Shown here: piece after piece, positions 42,901-51,278 of the stretch
Numbering within the stretch: position 1 is the first letter of the stretch
How the letters are laid out: the number at the start of each line of letters is the position of its first letter
Origin: Ferrovibrio sp.
GTDB lineage: Bacteria > Pseudomonadota > Alphaproteobacteria > Ferrovibrionales > Ferrovibrionaceae
Direction of reading: 5' to 3'
Length of the DNA stretch: 64,000 bases
Assembly (NCBI RefSeq): GCF_017994015.1
Contig: NZ_JAGOLP010000006.1
Location: 1 to 64,000 of the forward strand
The notes under the pieces: model-generated
Told to the model about the DNA's origin: nothing
The model's database searches: none
What the model saw: only the letters and a program-made list of their open reading frames with translations
Program-made: the position numbers and the translations under genes

Positions 42901-42916
42901 TCGACTTCTGGGTCGA
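42901..42916. promoter_or_regulatory. TetR operator candidate 1 (TCGAC-N6-GTCGA)
   Basis: TCGAC TTCTGG GTCGA lies 40 bases before the TetR ATG. The same 5-6-5 palindrome with related centre recurs downstream of the gene (43667-43682), as expected for an autoregulated TetR repressor that also controls its neighbour. Confidence 0.65.
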
Positions 42917-42956
42917 AAAGCCTTAACAAGAGGCTGGGATTCGTTTCGGGGGTGCA

Positions 42957-43607
42957 ATGGCCAAGTGGAAGCGAGCGGTGCCGGATGCCGCTCAGCAGCG
43001 TGAATTGAAGCTGGACGCCCTGTATCGCGAAGCCGCGCAGGCGTTTCGCCGCGACGGCTACCACGCCACCTCGCTCAACGATATCGCCAAGGCGCTCGGT
43101 ATCAGCAAGCCGACGCTCTACTATTATGTGAAAAACAAGCAGGATCTGCTGTATCAATGCCACCTGGCGGCGGCCGAGCAGGCGCTGCAATCGGTCTGTG
43201 CCGAGCCGGGCCTGAAGCCGATCGAGCGGCTGCATCGCACCACGGCCGCCTATGTGCGCTCCACCATCAGCGACGACAGCTACAGTGTTATCATTCTTGA
43301 GGAAAAGTCGCTCAGCGCGGCCCAGCTAGATATCGTGGTGCGCGAGCGCGACAAGTTCGAAGGCGCCCTGCTCGGCATGATCGAAGCGGCGATGCAGGAT
43401 GGCAGTATCCTGCCCGGCAATGCCAAATTCGCCGTGCTGATCGTGCTCGGCGCAATCAACTGGGTGACCAAATGGTATCGCCCGCATCGCACCTGGAGCA
43501 TCGACGAAATTGCCGAGGGTGTGGCGGGCTTTGTCTGCCGTGGCCTGGCCTCGGGCGAGGCGCCGGCTTTCCCGGGCAGCCGATTGCTGGAAAACCGCCA
43601 GAACTGA
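42957..43607 (+). CDS. TetR family transcriptional regulator
   Basis: The protein is 216 residues. The N-terminal helix-turn-helix reads HATSLNDIAKALGISKPTLY and is followed by YYVKNKQDLLYQC. The C-terminal ligand domain (to about residue 195) is of the type found in regulators of fatty-acid or CoA-ester breakdown. It is flanked by two similar palindromes and stands just upstream of the Liv importer operon, which it probably represses until a CoA ester binds. GGGGGTGCA precedes the ATG. Confidence 0.9.
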   Translation: MAKWKRAVPDAAQQRELKLDALYREAAQAFRRDGYHATSLNDIAKALGISKPTLYYYVKNKQDLLYQCHLAAAEQALQSVCAEPGLKPIERLHRTTAAYVRSTISDDSYSVIILEEKSLSAAQLDIVVRERDKFEGALLGMIEAAMQDGSILPGNAKFAVLIVLGAINWVTKWYRPHRTWSIDEIAEGVAGFVCRGLASGEAPAFPGSRLLENRQN

Positions 43608-43666
43608 CACTCCATAAAGCAACATCCATAAACGCACGGGTTGTAATTCAGCCGCTTTTTCAATTT

Positions 43667-43682
43667 TCGACCCAAGAGTCGA
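43667..43682. promoter_or_regulatory. TetR operator candidate 2 (TCGAC-N6-GTCGA)
   Basis: TCGAC CCAAGA GTCGA lies about 98 bases before the Liv ATPase start. A further imperfect palindrome, AGAGT-TG-ACTCT (43696-43707), follows and contains a -35-like TTGACT. The region 43608-43779 is AT-rich and holds no gene besides a 12-codon frame. Confidence 0.65.
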
Positions 43683-43779
43683 ATAATATTATCCAAGAGT
43701 TGACTCTAAATCCGGAGTCTATGAATATCCGATCATAAATTTTATGGAGGAAACCCGATGGTCGGGGGGAAGGCACATC

Positions 43780-44580
43780 GTGTCGGCCAGTATTGACGTT
43801 GCTGTGTCAGGCAAGCCGCTGCTGCAAGTTGAGGCGCTGAGCAAACGCTTTGGCGGCGTGCGGGCGCTGAATGATGTCAGCTTCGCATTGCATGCGGGCG
43901 AAATCCTCGGCCTGATCGGCCCCAATGGCTCGGGCAAATCCACCTGTGTCAACCTGCTATCCGGCACCCTGCCGCCAACATCGGGCCGTGTGCTGTTTGA
44001 TGGTGTCGCTTTGGCCGGCCTGCCGGTGGATGCGGTGGTGCGGCGCGGCCTGATCCGCACCTTCCAGGCGACGCAGATTTTCGCTGAATATAGCGTGATC
44101 GAGAATGCCCTGGTGGGCTGCCATGCGCGCTATCGCCAGGCCGCCAGTGCTGCTGTGTTCGGCCTAGCCGGTGCGCGGCGCGAGGAAGCCGAGATGCGCC
44201 AGGCCGCATTGGCCGCGCTCGCCATCGTCGGCCTGGATCAGCGCGGCGATGTGCTGGCCGGCACGCTCTCGGTGGCCGATCAGCGCCTGCTGATGATTGC
44301 GGTGGCGCTGGCCTCCAGGCCGAAGCTGATCCTGCTGGACGAGCCTGCCGCCGGCATGGTTGCCGCCGAGCGCCGCGCACTCAGCGCCATCATCCGCGGC
44401 CTGCCCCGGCATGGTATCAGCGTGCTGGTGATCGAGCATCACATGGGCCTGATCATGGAAGTCTGCGACCGTATCGTGGTGCTGAATTTCGGCGAGAAGA
44501 TTGCCGAAGGCACCGGGGCCGAAATCCGCGCCAACCAATCCGTGATCGACGCATATCTGGGGCGCCGCGACCATGCTTGA
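43780..44580 (+). CDS. livG: Branched-chain amino-acid-type ABC importer ATPase (LivG-like)
   Basis: The protein is about 266 residues. It has Walker A GPNGSGKST, the LivG-type FQATQIFAEYSVIENAL, Walker B LILLDEPAAGM and VIEHHMGLIMEVCDRIVVLN. The signature region is LSVADQRLLMIAVAL, where the usual LSGGQQ is altered to LSVADQR; this is unusual but the rest is intact. The start is uncertain. GTG 43780 follows GGGGGGAAGG, while ATG 43744 overlaps a perfect site (GGAGGAAACCCG) that points to an out-of-frame ATG at 43758. Confidence 0.87.
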   Translation: MSASIDVAVSGKPLLQVEALSKRFGGVRALNDVSFALHAGEILGLIGPNGSGKSTCVNLLSGTLPPTSGRVLFDGVALAGLPVDAVVRRGLIRTFQATQIFAEYSVIENALVGCHARYRQAASAAVFGLAGARREEAEMRQAALAALAIVGLDQRGDVLAGTLSVADQRLLMIAVALASRPKLILLDEPAAGMVAAERRALSAIIRGLPRHGISVLVIEHHMGLIMEVCDRIVVLNFGEKIAEGTGAEIRANQSVIDAYLGRRDHA

Positions 44581-45274
44581 CGTGAAGGATCTGCGGGTTG
44601 GCTATGGCCCGGCCCAGGTGGTGCATGGTGTGTCGTTCCAGATTGGTGCCGGCGAATGCGTGTCGCTGATCGGCCCGAACGGCGCCGGCAAGAGCACGAT
44701 CCTGAAGGCGATCTGCGGCCTGCTGCCGATCCTGGGCGGTGCGATCCGCTTCGATGGCCAGGATATCGCCAACCAGCCCGGCTATCGCATCGCCGAACGC
44801 GGCATCGCCATGTGCCCGGAAGGCCGCCAGGTCTTCCCTGAAATGACCGTGCTGGAGAACCTGCGGCTGGGCGGCTATACGCGCCGCCGCAGCGACCTGC
44901 GGCCCGATCTCGACGAGATGATGCAGATGTTTCCGCGCCTGCGTGAACGCGCCAAACAATTGGCTGGCACGCTTTCGGGTGGCGAGCAGGAAATGGTTGC
45001 CATTGCCCGCGCGCTGATGGCGCGGCCTAAACTCTGCATTTTCGACGAACCCTCGCTCGGCATCGCGCCGCGCGTGGTGGACGAGATCGAAGATACCTTG
45101 CGCCGCATCAAGGCCACCGGCGTCACCATCCTGCTGGTGGAGCAATCGGTGTCGATGGCGCTGCGCGTGGCAGATCGCGCCTATGTGCTGGAAGCCGGGC
45201 AGATCGTGCTGCAAGGCTCGTCGGCTGAACTGGCCGATAACGCCAGTGTGCAGAATGCCTATCTCGGCCATTGA
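44573..45274 (+). CDS. livF: Branched-chain amino-acid-type ABC importer ATPase (LivF-like)
   Basis: The protein is 233 residues with Walker A GPNGAGKST, MCPEGRQVFPEMTVLENL, signature LSGGEQEMVAIARALM, Walker B LCIFDEPSLGIAP and VEQSVSMAL. The start overlaps the LivG-like gene by 8 bases. With the LivG-like protein it forms the ATPase pair of the Liv importer. No other Liv ATPases occur in the window, so it may also serve the second binding-protein/permease set at 54489-57677. Confidence 0.9.
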   Translation: MLDVKDLRVGYGPAQVVHGVSFQIGAGECVSLIGPNGAGKSTILKAICGLLPILGGAIRFDGQDIANQPGYRIAERGIAMCPEGRQVFPEMTVLENLRLGGYTRRRSDLRPDLDEMMQMFPRLRERAKQLAGTLSGGEQEMVAIARALMARPKLCIFDEPSLGIAPRVVDEIEDTLRRIKATGVTILLVEQSVSMALRVADRAYVLEAGQIVLQGSSAELADNASVQNAYLGH

Positions 45275-45314
45275 AATTACCAAAGCCAAGAAAACTCAAC
45301 GGAGGAAACAGTCG

Positions 45315-46529
45315 ATGAATAAGTTGCTGTCCACTGCCCTGGCGGGTATGGCCCTGCTCGCATCGGCGGGCCTGGCCCAGGCCGCCGACAAGACCCTGCT
45401 GCTTGGTGTCAGCGATGCGCTCACCGGCGGTGGCGCGGTTTACGGTGTGCCGCAGAAGCGCGCCATCGACCTTGCCATCGAGCAGGTCAACAGCGCCGGC
45501 GGTGTCAAGATCGGCGCCGATACCTATCGCTTCAAGACCGTGGAATATGACGACAAGGCCGATCCGACCGAGGCCACCAATGTGGCGCGCAAGCTGATCG
45601 ACCGCGACAATGTGAAATTCCTGCTCGGCTATTGCTGCTCGGCTTCCGGCGGCGCCGTGGCGTCGTTCATCGGTCGCGAAGACGTGATCATGCTGGTTGG
45701 CACCGCCGGTGCCCGTGCCATCACCTCGGCCGGCCATGCCAATGTGTTCCGCACCCGCCCGCCAGGCGATTATACCGGCGCCGCGGCCGGCCGCTTCATC
45801 TACCAGCAGGGCGTCAAGACGCTGGGCGTGCTGGCGGTGCGCGACGTGGCTTTGTTCACGCAATATCGCGAAGCACTGATCAAGGCTTACGAGGAAGCCG
45901 GCGGCAAGGTGGTGGCGGTCGAAACCTTCGGCGGCCAGGATCGTGACATGACCGCCCAGCTCACCAAGCTGCGCGGCCTGGGCGCTGAAGCCCTGTTCAT
46001 CTCCGGCTATGTCGAGCAGGTGGCTTTCGCCTATCGCCAGTCGCATGAACTGGGCATTCGCGTGCCGCGTTTCGGCTTCTCGGGCGGCAGCGCCGAGCAG
46101 TTCCTGAAAGTCGCCAGCAACGAGCAGATGGATGGCGTGTGGGATCTGCTGGCGGTGGAATTCAATGTCGAGGTGCTGGGCGACAAGGCCAAGGCCTACG
46201 ATGCCGCCTATCGCCAGAAGTATAACGACACACCGACGCCGAACAGCGCCTTCGCCTATGACCAGGTCTATGTGCTGCGCGACGCATTGCAGGCAGCGCA
46301 GAGTGTTTCCGACCTGAAGAAAATCCAGACGGCCTTGCGCAATCTGGCGGTGCCGAAGGAAGCGTTGCTCAAATATCTGCCGGTGCAGGGCAAGATGTTT
46401 GACGGCAAGGGCCAGGCCTACATCTCCAATGGCGCCTTCCAGTGGAAGGGTGGCAAGTGGAATTTCCATGGCGAACTGCCCTCGGATGCTAATGCCTATT
46501 CCGAGTTCCTCAAGACCGTGAAGAACTGA
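45315..46529 (+). CDS. Liv-type periplasmic binding protein, set 1
   Basis: The protein is 404 residues. The Sec signal MNKLLSTALAGMALLASAG ends at AQAA. The mature start KTLLLGVSDALTGGGAVYG and VARKLIDRDNVKFLLGYCCS are typical of Peripla_BP_6 proteins that bind amino acids, aromatic acids or other carboxylates. GGAGGAAACAGTCG precedes ATG 45315. A strong hairpin follows the stop and may stabilise its mRNA. Confidence 0.9.
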   Translation: MNKLLSTALAGMALLASAGLAQAADKTLLLGVSDALTGGGAVYGVPQKRAIDLAIEQVNSAGGVKIGADTYRFKTVEYDDKADPTEATNVARKLIDRDNVKFLLGYCCSASGGAVASFIGREDVIMLVGTAGARAITSAGHANVFRTRPPGDYTGAAAGRFIYQQGVKTLGVLAVRDVALFTQYREALIKAYEEAGGKVVAVETFGGQDRDMTAQLTKLRGLGAEALFISGYVEQVAFAYRQSHELGIRVPRFGFSGGSAEQFLKVASNEQMDGVWDLLAVEFNVEVLGDKAKAYDAAYRQKYNDTPTPNSAFAYDQVYVLRDALQAAQSVSDLKKIQTALRNLAVPKEALLKYLPVQGKMFDGKGQAYISNGAFQWKGGKWNFHGELPSDANAYSEFLKTVKN

Positions 46530-46535
46530 GACCCC

Positions 46536-46571
46536 GGCCAGCGGTGCCGGCTTCAACCGGCACCGCTGCCA
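46536..46571 (+). repeat. GC-rich hairpin after the set 1 binding-protein gene
   Basis: AGCGGTGCCGG (46540-46550) and CCGGCACCGCT (46557-46567) form 11 perfect pairs with a CTTCAA loop, extended by flanking GC pairs. No T-tract follows, so it looks more like an RNA-stabilising or attenuating stem than a full terminator. It separates the highly needed binding protein from the permeases. Confidence 0.6.
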
Positions 46572-46590
46572 AGCAGAAACGAGCCGAGCC

Positions 46591-47457
46591 ATGCTGATCG
46601 ATTTCATCCAGCAGATATTCAACGGTCTTGTGATCGGCAGCATCTACACGCTGATCGCGCTCGGCCTGACGACGATTTTCGGCATCCTGGGGATTGCCCA
46701 TTTTGCCCATGCCAGTGTCGCCATGTTCGGCGGCTATCTCACCTTCTTCGCCATCAGCGCGCTCGGCCTGGGCCTGTTGCCCGCCATGCTGCTCGCCATG
46801 GCCTGCGGTGCCGTGCTCGGCATTGTCATCGAACGCGTGGCCTATCATCCGGTGCGCAACGCACCGCCGATCAATGCCTTTATCATCGCGCTCGGCCTGA
46901 CCCTGGTGATCGAAAAGGTCAACCTGCTGCTGTTCGGCATCGATCAGGTGATCATCCCGACGCCGTTCAACCGCGTGATCGATATCGGCGGCCTGACCAT
47001 GCCGGAATTACGCATCTATGTGTTGCTCACCGCCGCCGTGCTGGTGGCAGTGATGACCTATCTGATCCAGCGCACCTGGATCGGCATGGCAGTGCGCGCC
47101 GTGGCGCAGAACCGTGCCGCCGCCGTGCTGATGGGTATCAACGGCAATGCGGTGTCGATGTTTGTCTTCGCCCTGTCCTCGGCGCTTGGCGTTGCTGCCG
47201 GCGTGCTGGTGGGGGCGCTGTTCGCAGTGGCGCCCGGTATCAGCGGCGGCCTGGTGGTGAAGGGCTTTGCCGTGCTGATCCTCGGCGGCCTGGGTTCGAT
47301 ACCCGGCGCCATCATCGGCGGCGCCCTGCTCGGCATCACCGAATCCTTTGCCTCCGCCTTCATCTCGTCGGGCTACAAGGATGTGATCTCCTTCCTGCTG
47401 ATGATCGGCATTCTCCTGATCCGCCCTGAGGGCCTGATGCGCCGGAACGCCCGCTGA
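46591..47457 (+). CDS. livH: Liv-type ABC importer permease (LivH-like), set 1
   Basis: The protein is 288 residues with about eight hydrophobic segments. The LivH start FNGLVIGSIYTLIALGLTTI and the loop GILGIAHFAHASVAMFGGY are typical, and the EAA-like segment MAVRAVAQNRAAAVLMGING is visible. The end overlaps the LivM start by one base (TGATG). It forms the channel together with the LivM-like protein. Confidence 0.9.
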   Translation: MLIDFIQQIFNGLVIGSIYTLIALGLTTIFGILGIAHFAHASVAMFGGYLTFFAISALGLGLLPAMLLAMACGAVLGIVIERVAYHPVRNAPPINAFIIALGLTLVIEKVNLLLFGIDQVIIPTPFNRVIDIGGLTMPELRIYVLLTAAVLVAVMTYLIQRTWIGMAVRAVAQNRAAAVLMGINGNAVSMFVFALSSALGVAAGVLVGALFAVAPGISGGLVVKGFAVLILGGLGSIPGAIIGGALLGITESFASAFISSGYKDVISFLLMIGILLIRPEGLMRRNAR

Positions 47458-48416
47458 TGTTCAAGAAACTCGCCATTCTCGCCGTTATCCTGGCTGCCGC
47501 GCTGGTGCCGCAGGTTACCACGGTCAACTACTTCATCCATCTGGCAGTGCTGGCGATGATCTTCATGATCGTGGCCCAGGGTGCCAATGTGATCCAAGGC
47601 TATGCCGGCTATGTCTCCATCGCCCAGGGCGCCTTCATGGGTATCGGCGCCTATACCTCGGCCTTGCTGGCGGTGAAGGCGGAATGGCCGGTCTGGCTGG
47701 CGCTGGGCATGGCGCCGCTGGCCAGCATCGTGGCGGCATTGATCTGCGGCTATCCCTCGCTGCGCGTGAAGGGGCATTACTTCGCCATCGTCACCCTGGC
47801 GATCAACATGGTGGTGTTCACCGTGCTGATCAACTGGATGTCGCTCACCGGCGGCGAACCCGGCCTGCCCGGTATTCCGGCGCCCGAACCGATTGGTTTC
47901 GGTGATTATGAAATCGCTTTCGACAAGCGGCGCAATTTTTACTATCTCGCGCTGGCGGCACTGATCGGCTGCACTGCGCTGACCGCCGCCGTGGTGCGCT
48001 CGCGGGTTGGCCGTGTGCTCCAGGCCATCCGGCAGAATGAAACCTTCACCGAGGCGGCCGGTGTTTCCGCTTGGCGCTACAAGCTGTTTGCCTTTGTGTT
48101 CAGCGCCGCCCTGGCCGGCTTTGCCGGCGGCCTTTACGCGCATTACATGGGTTTCATCAATCCCAGCCCGTTTTCGGCCGATACCTCGCTCAACACCATC
48201 CTGGCGGTGATCCTGGGCGGCAGCGGCACGCTGTCCGGCCCGATCATCGGCGCCGCGCTCACTGTGGTGTTGCCGGAAATGCTGCGCGTGGCAGAAATCT
48301 ATCGTCTGATTGTTTATGGCCTGCTGCTGATCGTGGTGATGATCTTCATGCCGCGCGGTCTGGTGCCGCCGGTGGTGGACCTCGCCCGACGCTGGTTCAG
48401 TGCCAAGCGGATGTAA
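47457..48416 (+). CDS. livM: Liv-type ABC importer permease (LivM-like), set 1
   Basis: The protein is 319 residues with about nine hydrophobic segments. The LivM features NVIQGYAGYVSIAQGAFMGI, PSLRVKGHYFAIVTLAINM and VLQAIRQNETFTEAAGVSAW are clear. It is translationally coupled to the LivH-like gene and precedes the CoA ligase by 4 bases, linking import to activation of the substrate. Confidence 0.9.
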   Translation: MFKKLAILAVILAAALVPQVTTVNYFIHLAVLAMIFMIVAQGANVIQGYAGYVSIAQGAFMGIGAYTSALLAVKAEWPVWLALGMAPLASIVAALICGYPSLRVKGHYFAIVTLAINMVVFTVLINWMSLTGGEPGLPGIPAPEPIGFGDYEIAFDKRRNFYYLALAALIGCTALTAAVVRSRVGRVLQAIRQNETFTEAAGVSAWRYKLFAFVFSAALAGFAGGLYAHYMGFINPSPFSADTSLNTILAVILGGSGTLSGPIIGAALTVVLPEMLRVAEIYRLIVYGLLLIVVMIFMPRGLVPPVVDLARRWFSAKRM

Positions 48417-48420
48417 CGCC

Positions 48421-49923
48421 ATGACCGTGCATATCGGCAATTTTGTGCGCTACCACGCGGCATTGCGGCCGCAGCATGTGGCCGTGGTGAGCGAGGCCGA
48501 CAGCCTTACTTATGCCCAGCTAGAGCGGCGCGCCTCGGGTTGCGCCCGGGCCTTGGCCGCGCTTGGTGTATTGCCGGCGGATCGTGTGGTCTTCGCGCTG
48601 AATAACGGCCTGGAATGGCTACTGCTCTATCAAGGCATCCTGCGCGCCGGTGCGGTGCCGGTACCGCTCAATCCACTGCTGGCCGGCCCAGAACTGGCTG
48701 CCATCATCCAGGATTGTGCGCCGCGCCTGGTGCTGGCCCGCCCCGATCTGCTGCCCGGCCTGGCCGCCAGCGGCATCACGGCGCAGGATGCATTGGCACC
48801 CGCGCTGACTGCCATCGAGGCCGAGCCGGCGCCGCTGCCCGTCGCTTCTGCCGATAGTGTGGCGTTGATGCTGTATTCCTCCGGCTCCACCGGCCGGCCC
48901 AAGGGCATCCAGCTTACGCATGGCAATATCTTCTGGAATGCCCAGGCCTTTGCCTTTGATCTGCTGCGGCTGACGCCGGAGGATCGCGGCTATGGCGTGC
49001 TGCCTTTCAGTCATGTGTTTGGCCATACCTGCCTGATGTCGGCGTTTCTCTATGCCGGTGCCACGCTGTATCTGGCGCCACGTTTTGATGCCGCCGAAGC
49101 CCTGGCCACCATAGCCCGCGAGCGCATCACCATCTTCATGGGCGTGCCGACCATGTATTGGACCATGGCCGATGCACCGCTGCCGGAAGCAGCCGATATT
49201 TCCGCCTGGCGTGCCTGCGTATCCGGTGGCCAGGCTTTGCCCGAGGATGTGCATCGCCGCTTTGAGAGCCGCTTCAATGTGCTGATCTCGGAAGGCTATG
49301 GCATGACCGAACTGAGCCCTTCGGTCACCGGCAACCGCTTTTTCGGCGCCCGGCGCAAGCCTGGTTCCGCCGGCCAGCCTTATCTTGGGGTGCGGGTGCG
49401 TATCCTGGACGACCAGGGCCAGGACGTGCCGGCCGGCGCTTTGGGCGAGATCGTGGTTTCCGGTCCCGGTGTAGCCAAAGGCTATTTCAACCAGCCCGAA
49501 TTGACCGCGCAGACCTTCCGCGATGGCTGGCTTTATTCCGGGGATATCGGCCGGCTCGATGAAGATGGTTTCCTGTATGTGGTGGATCGCAAGAAGGAAA
49601 TGATCATCACCGGCGGCTACAATGTCTATCCGCGCGAGGTTGAGGAACTGCTCTACAGCCAGCCCGGCATATTGGAGGCAGCCGCCATCGGCGTGCCGGA
49701 TGAGCGGCTGGGCGAGCGGATCGTGGCATTTCTGGTGCCGAGCCAGCAGGGCGCAGCACCAGCGCCGGAAGCGGTGTTGACCGCATTGGAAGGCCAGTTG
49801 GCGCGCTACAAGCTGCCGCGTGCGGTGCATGTGCTGGACGCGCTTCCCCGCAATGCCACCGGCAAGGTGGACCGCATCCGGCTGCGCGCTATCGGCCGCG
49901 AGATTTTTGGACAGAAAGCATGA
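48421..49923 (+). CDS. AMP-forming acyl-CoA synthetase (long-chain-fatty-acid-CoA ligase-like)
   Basis: The protein is 500 residues. Motifs are YSSGSTGRPKGIQL, ISEGYGMTELSPSV, LYSGDIGRLDEDGFLYVVD and RKKEMIITGGYNVYPREVE. The catalytic Lys is in NATGKVDRIRL. It starts 4 bases after the LivM-like gene and overlaps the SnoaL-like gene by four bases, so it should activate the acid imported by set 1. Confidence 0.9.
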   Translation: MTVHIGNFVRYHAALRPQHVAVVSEADSLTYAQLERRASGCARALAALGVLPADRVVFALNNGLEWLLLYQGILRAGAVPVPLNPLLAGPELAAIIQDCAPRLVLARPDLLPGLAASGITAQDALAPALTAIEAEPAPLPVASADSVALMLYSSGSTGRPKGIQLTHGNIFWNAQAFAFDLLRLTPEDRGYGVLPFSHVFGHTCLMSAFLYAGATLYLAPRFDAAEALATIARERITIFMGVPTMYWTMADAPLPEAADISAWRACVSGGQALPEDVHRRFESRFNVLISEGYGMTELSPSVTGNRFFGARRKPGSAGQPYLGVRVRILDDQGQDVPAGALGEIVVSGPGVAKGYFNQPELTAQTFRDGWLYSGDIGRLDEDGFLYVVDRKKEMIITGGYNVYPREVEELLYSQPGILEAAAIGVPDERLGERIVAFLVPSQQGAAPAPEAVLTALEGQLARYKLPRAVHVLDALPRNATGKVDRIRLRAIGREIFGQKA

Positions 49924-50456
49924 CCCCGCAGGATTTCAACCTTCTGCTGAAGGAATTCACCCTGGCCGCCGAATCCGGCGATGGCGAGCGTTTTGCACGC
50001 TGCTTCACCGAGGACGGCATCTACCATGATTACATCTACGGCGCGCATCATGGCCGCGCCGAGATTGCGCATATGATGCAGCATCTGTTTCATCGCGATG
50101 CCGGGCCGGATTACCGCTGGGAGATGTTTGACCCGGTCTGTGCCGGCGACATGGCCTATGCCTGGTCGCTATCGAGCTTTTCATCGCGGATCGAGCAGTT
50201 CAAGGACCGCTTCGTGGTGATCGATGGCATGAGCCGCTTCCGCCTGCGTGACGGCCTGATCGCCGAATACTGGGAATCGGTGAATGGCGGCGTGGCGATG
50301 ACCCAGCTTGGTGTGGCGCCGGACCGCATGCAGAAGGTGTTCAAGCGCTGGAGCGGCTGGCTGCGCGCCAGGCCGGAAACCCAGGCCTATCTCAATCGCC
50401 CGCGCGCCCTGGATGGCCGCGCTCCGACCAAGTTGCCGCAAGAGGAGAATCCGTGA
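49920..50456 (+). CDS. SnoaL/NTF2-like protein
   Basis: The protein is 178 residues. The alpha-beta barrel pattern EFTLAAESGDGERFARCFTE, YHDYIYGAHHGRAEIAHMMQ and RFRLRDGLIAEYWESVNGG matches the SnoaL-like/NTF2 fold, seen in isomerases, dehydratases and non-catalytic proteins. No specific function can be stated. It is embedded by ATGA overlap after the CoA ligase and directly before the enoyl-CoA hydratase. Confidence 0.75.
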   Translation: MTPQDFNLLLKEFTLAAESGDGERFARCFTEDGIYHDYIYGAHHGRAEIAHMMQHLFHRDAGPDYRWEMFDPVCAGDMAYAWSLSSFSSRIEQFKDRFVVIDGMSRFRLRDGLIAEYWESVNGGVAMTQLGVAPDRMQKVFKRWSGWLRARPETQAYLNRPRALDGRAPTKLPQEENP

Positions 50457-50457
50457 C

Positions 50458-51270
50458 ATGACCTATCAGCACATTGCCTATGCGGTGGAAGCGCGCATTG
50501 CCACCATCACGCTGAATCGCCCCGAGCGCATGAATGCCTGGACCATGATCATGGAACGCGAAGTGCGCGACGCCATGGAACGTGCCGGCGCCGACAAGGA
50601 CGTGCGCGTGATCGTGCTGACCGGTGCGGGCCGTGCCTTCTGTGCCGGCGCCGACATGGATGAATTGAAGGATCTGGACCCCAACGACATCAAGGACCAG
50701 AGCTGGATGCGGCCGTTCGACATGAATCGCCGGCCGGACTGGCAGACGCGTTATTCCTTCTATCCCGCCATCGAGAAGCCGGTGATCGGCATGATCAACG
50801 GCGCCGCCGCCGGTATCGGCCTGGTGCATGCCCTGTATTGCGACATCCGCTTCGCCGCCGAGGCTGCGGTCTACACCACATCCTTTGCCCGCCGCGGCCT
50901 GATCGCCGAACATGGCCTGAGCTGGATGCTGCCGCGTATCGTCGGCCATGCCAATGCGCTTGATCTGCTGCTTTCGGCGCGCAAGATCACTGGCGCCGAG
51001 GCGCTGGCGATGGGCCTGGTGAACAAGCTGTTCCCGGCCGACCAGCTCGCCGCCAGAACCTATGACTATGCCCGCGATCTGGCCGATAACGTGTCGCCGC
51101 GTTCGATGGCGGTGATCAAGCGGCAGATGTATGAAGTGCCGTTTCAGACTCTGGCTGAAGCCACCATCAGCGCCAATCATGAAATGGGCCTCAGCGTGCG
51201 CAGCAATGATTTCCGCGAGGGCGTGGCGCATTTCATCGAGAAGCGTCAGGCCCGCTTCAGCGGCGATTGA
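50458..51270 (+). CDS. Enoyl-CoA hydratase/isomerase family protein
   Basis: The protein is 270 residues with the crotonase motifs ITLNRPERMNAW, the oxyanion-hole segment GRAFCAGADMDEL and MINGAAAGIGLVHALYCDIR. The region ARRGLIAEHGLSWMLPRIVG carries one Glu at the expected active-site area. It may hydrate, isomerise or hydrolyse a CoA ester produced by the neighbouring dehydrogenases. It follows the SnoaL-like gene by one base. Confidence 0.88.
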   Translation: MTYQHIAYAVEARIATITLNRPERMNAWTMIMEREVRDAMERAGADKDVRVIVLTGAGRAFCAGADMDELKDLDPNDIKDQSWMRPFDMNRRPDWQTRYSFYPAIEKPVIGMINGAAAGIGLVHALYCDIRFAAEAAVYTTSFARRGLIAEHGLSWMLPRIVGHANALDLLLSARKITGAEALAMGLVNKLFPADQLAARTYDYARDLADNVSPRSMAVIKRQMYEVPFQTLAEATISANHEMGLSVRSNDFREGVAHFIEKRQARFSGD

Positions 51271-51278
51271 GGCCGGAG

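Noticed and set aside
45123..46643. A 506-codon open frame on the - strand across the set 1 binding-protein gene
   Set aside because: The + strand gene has a signal peptide and ribosome binding site. The antisense product shows no family features.
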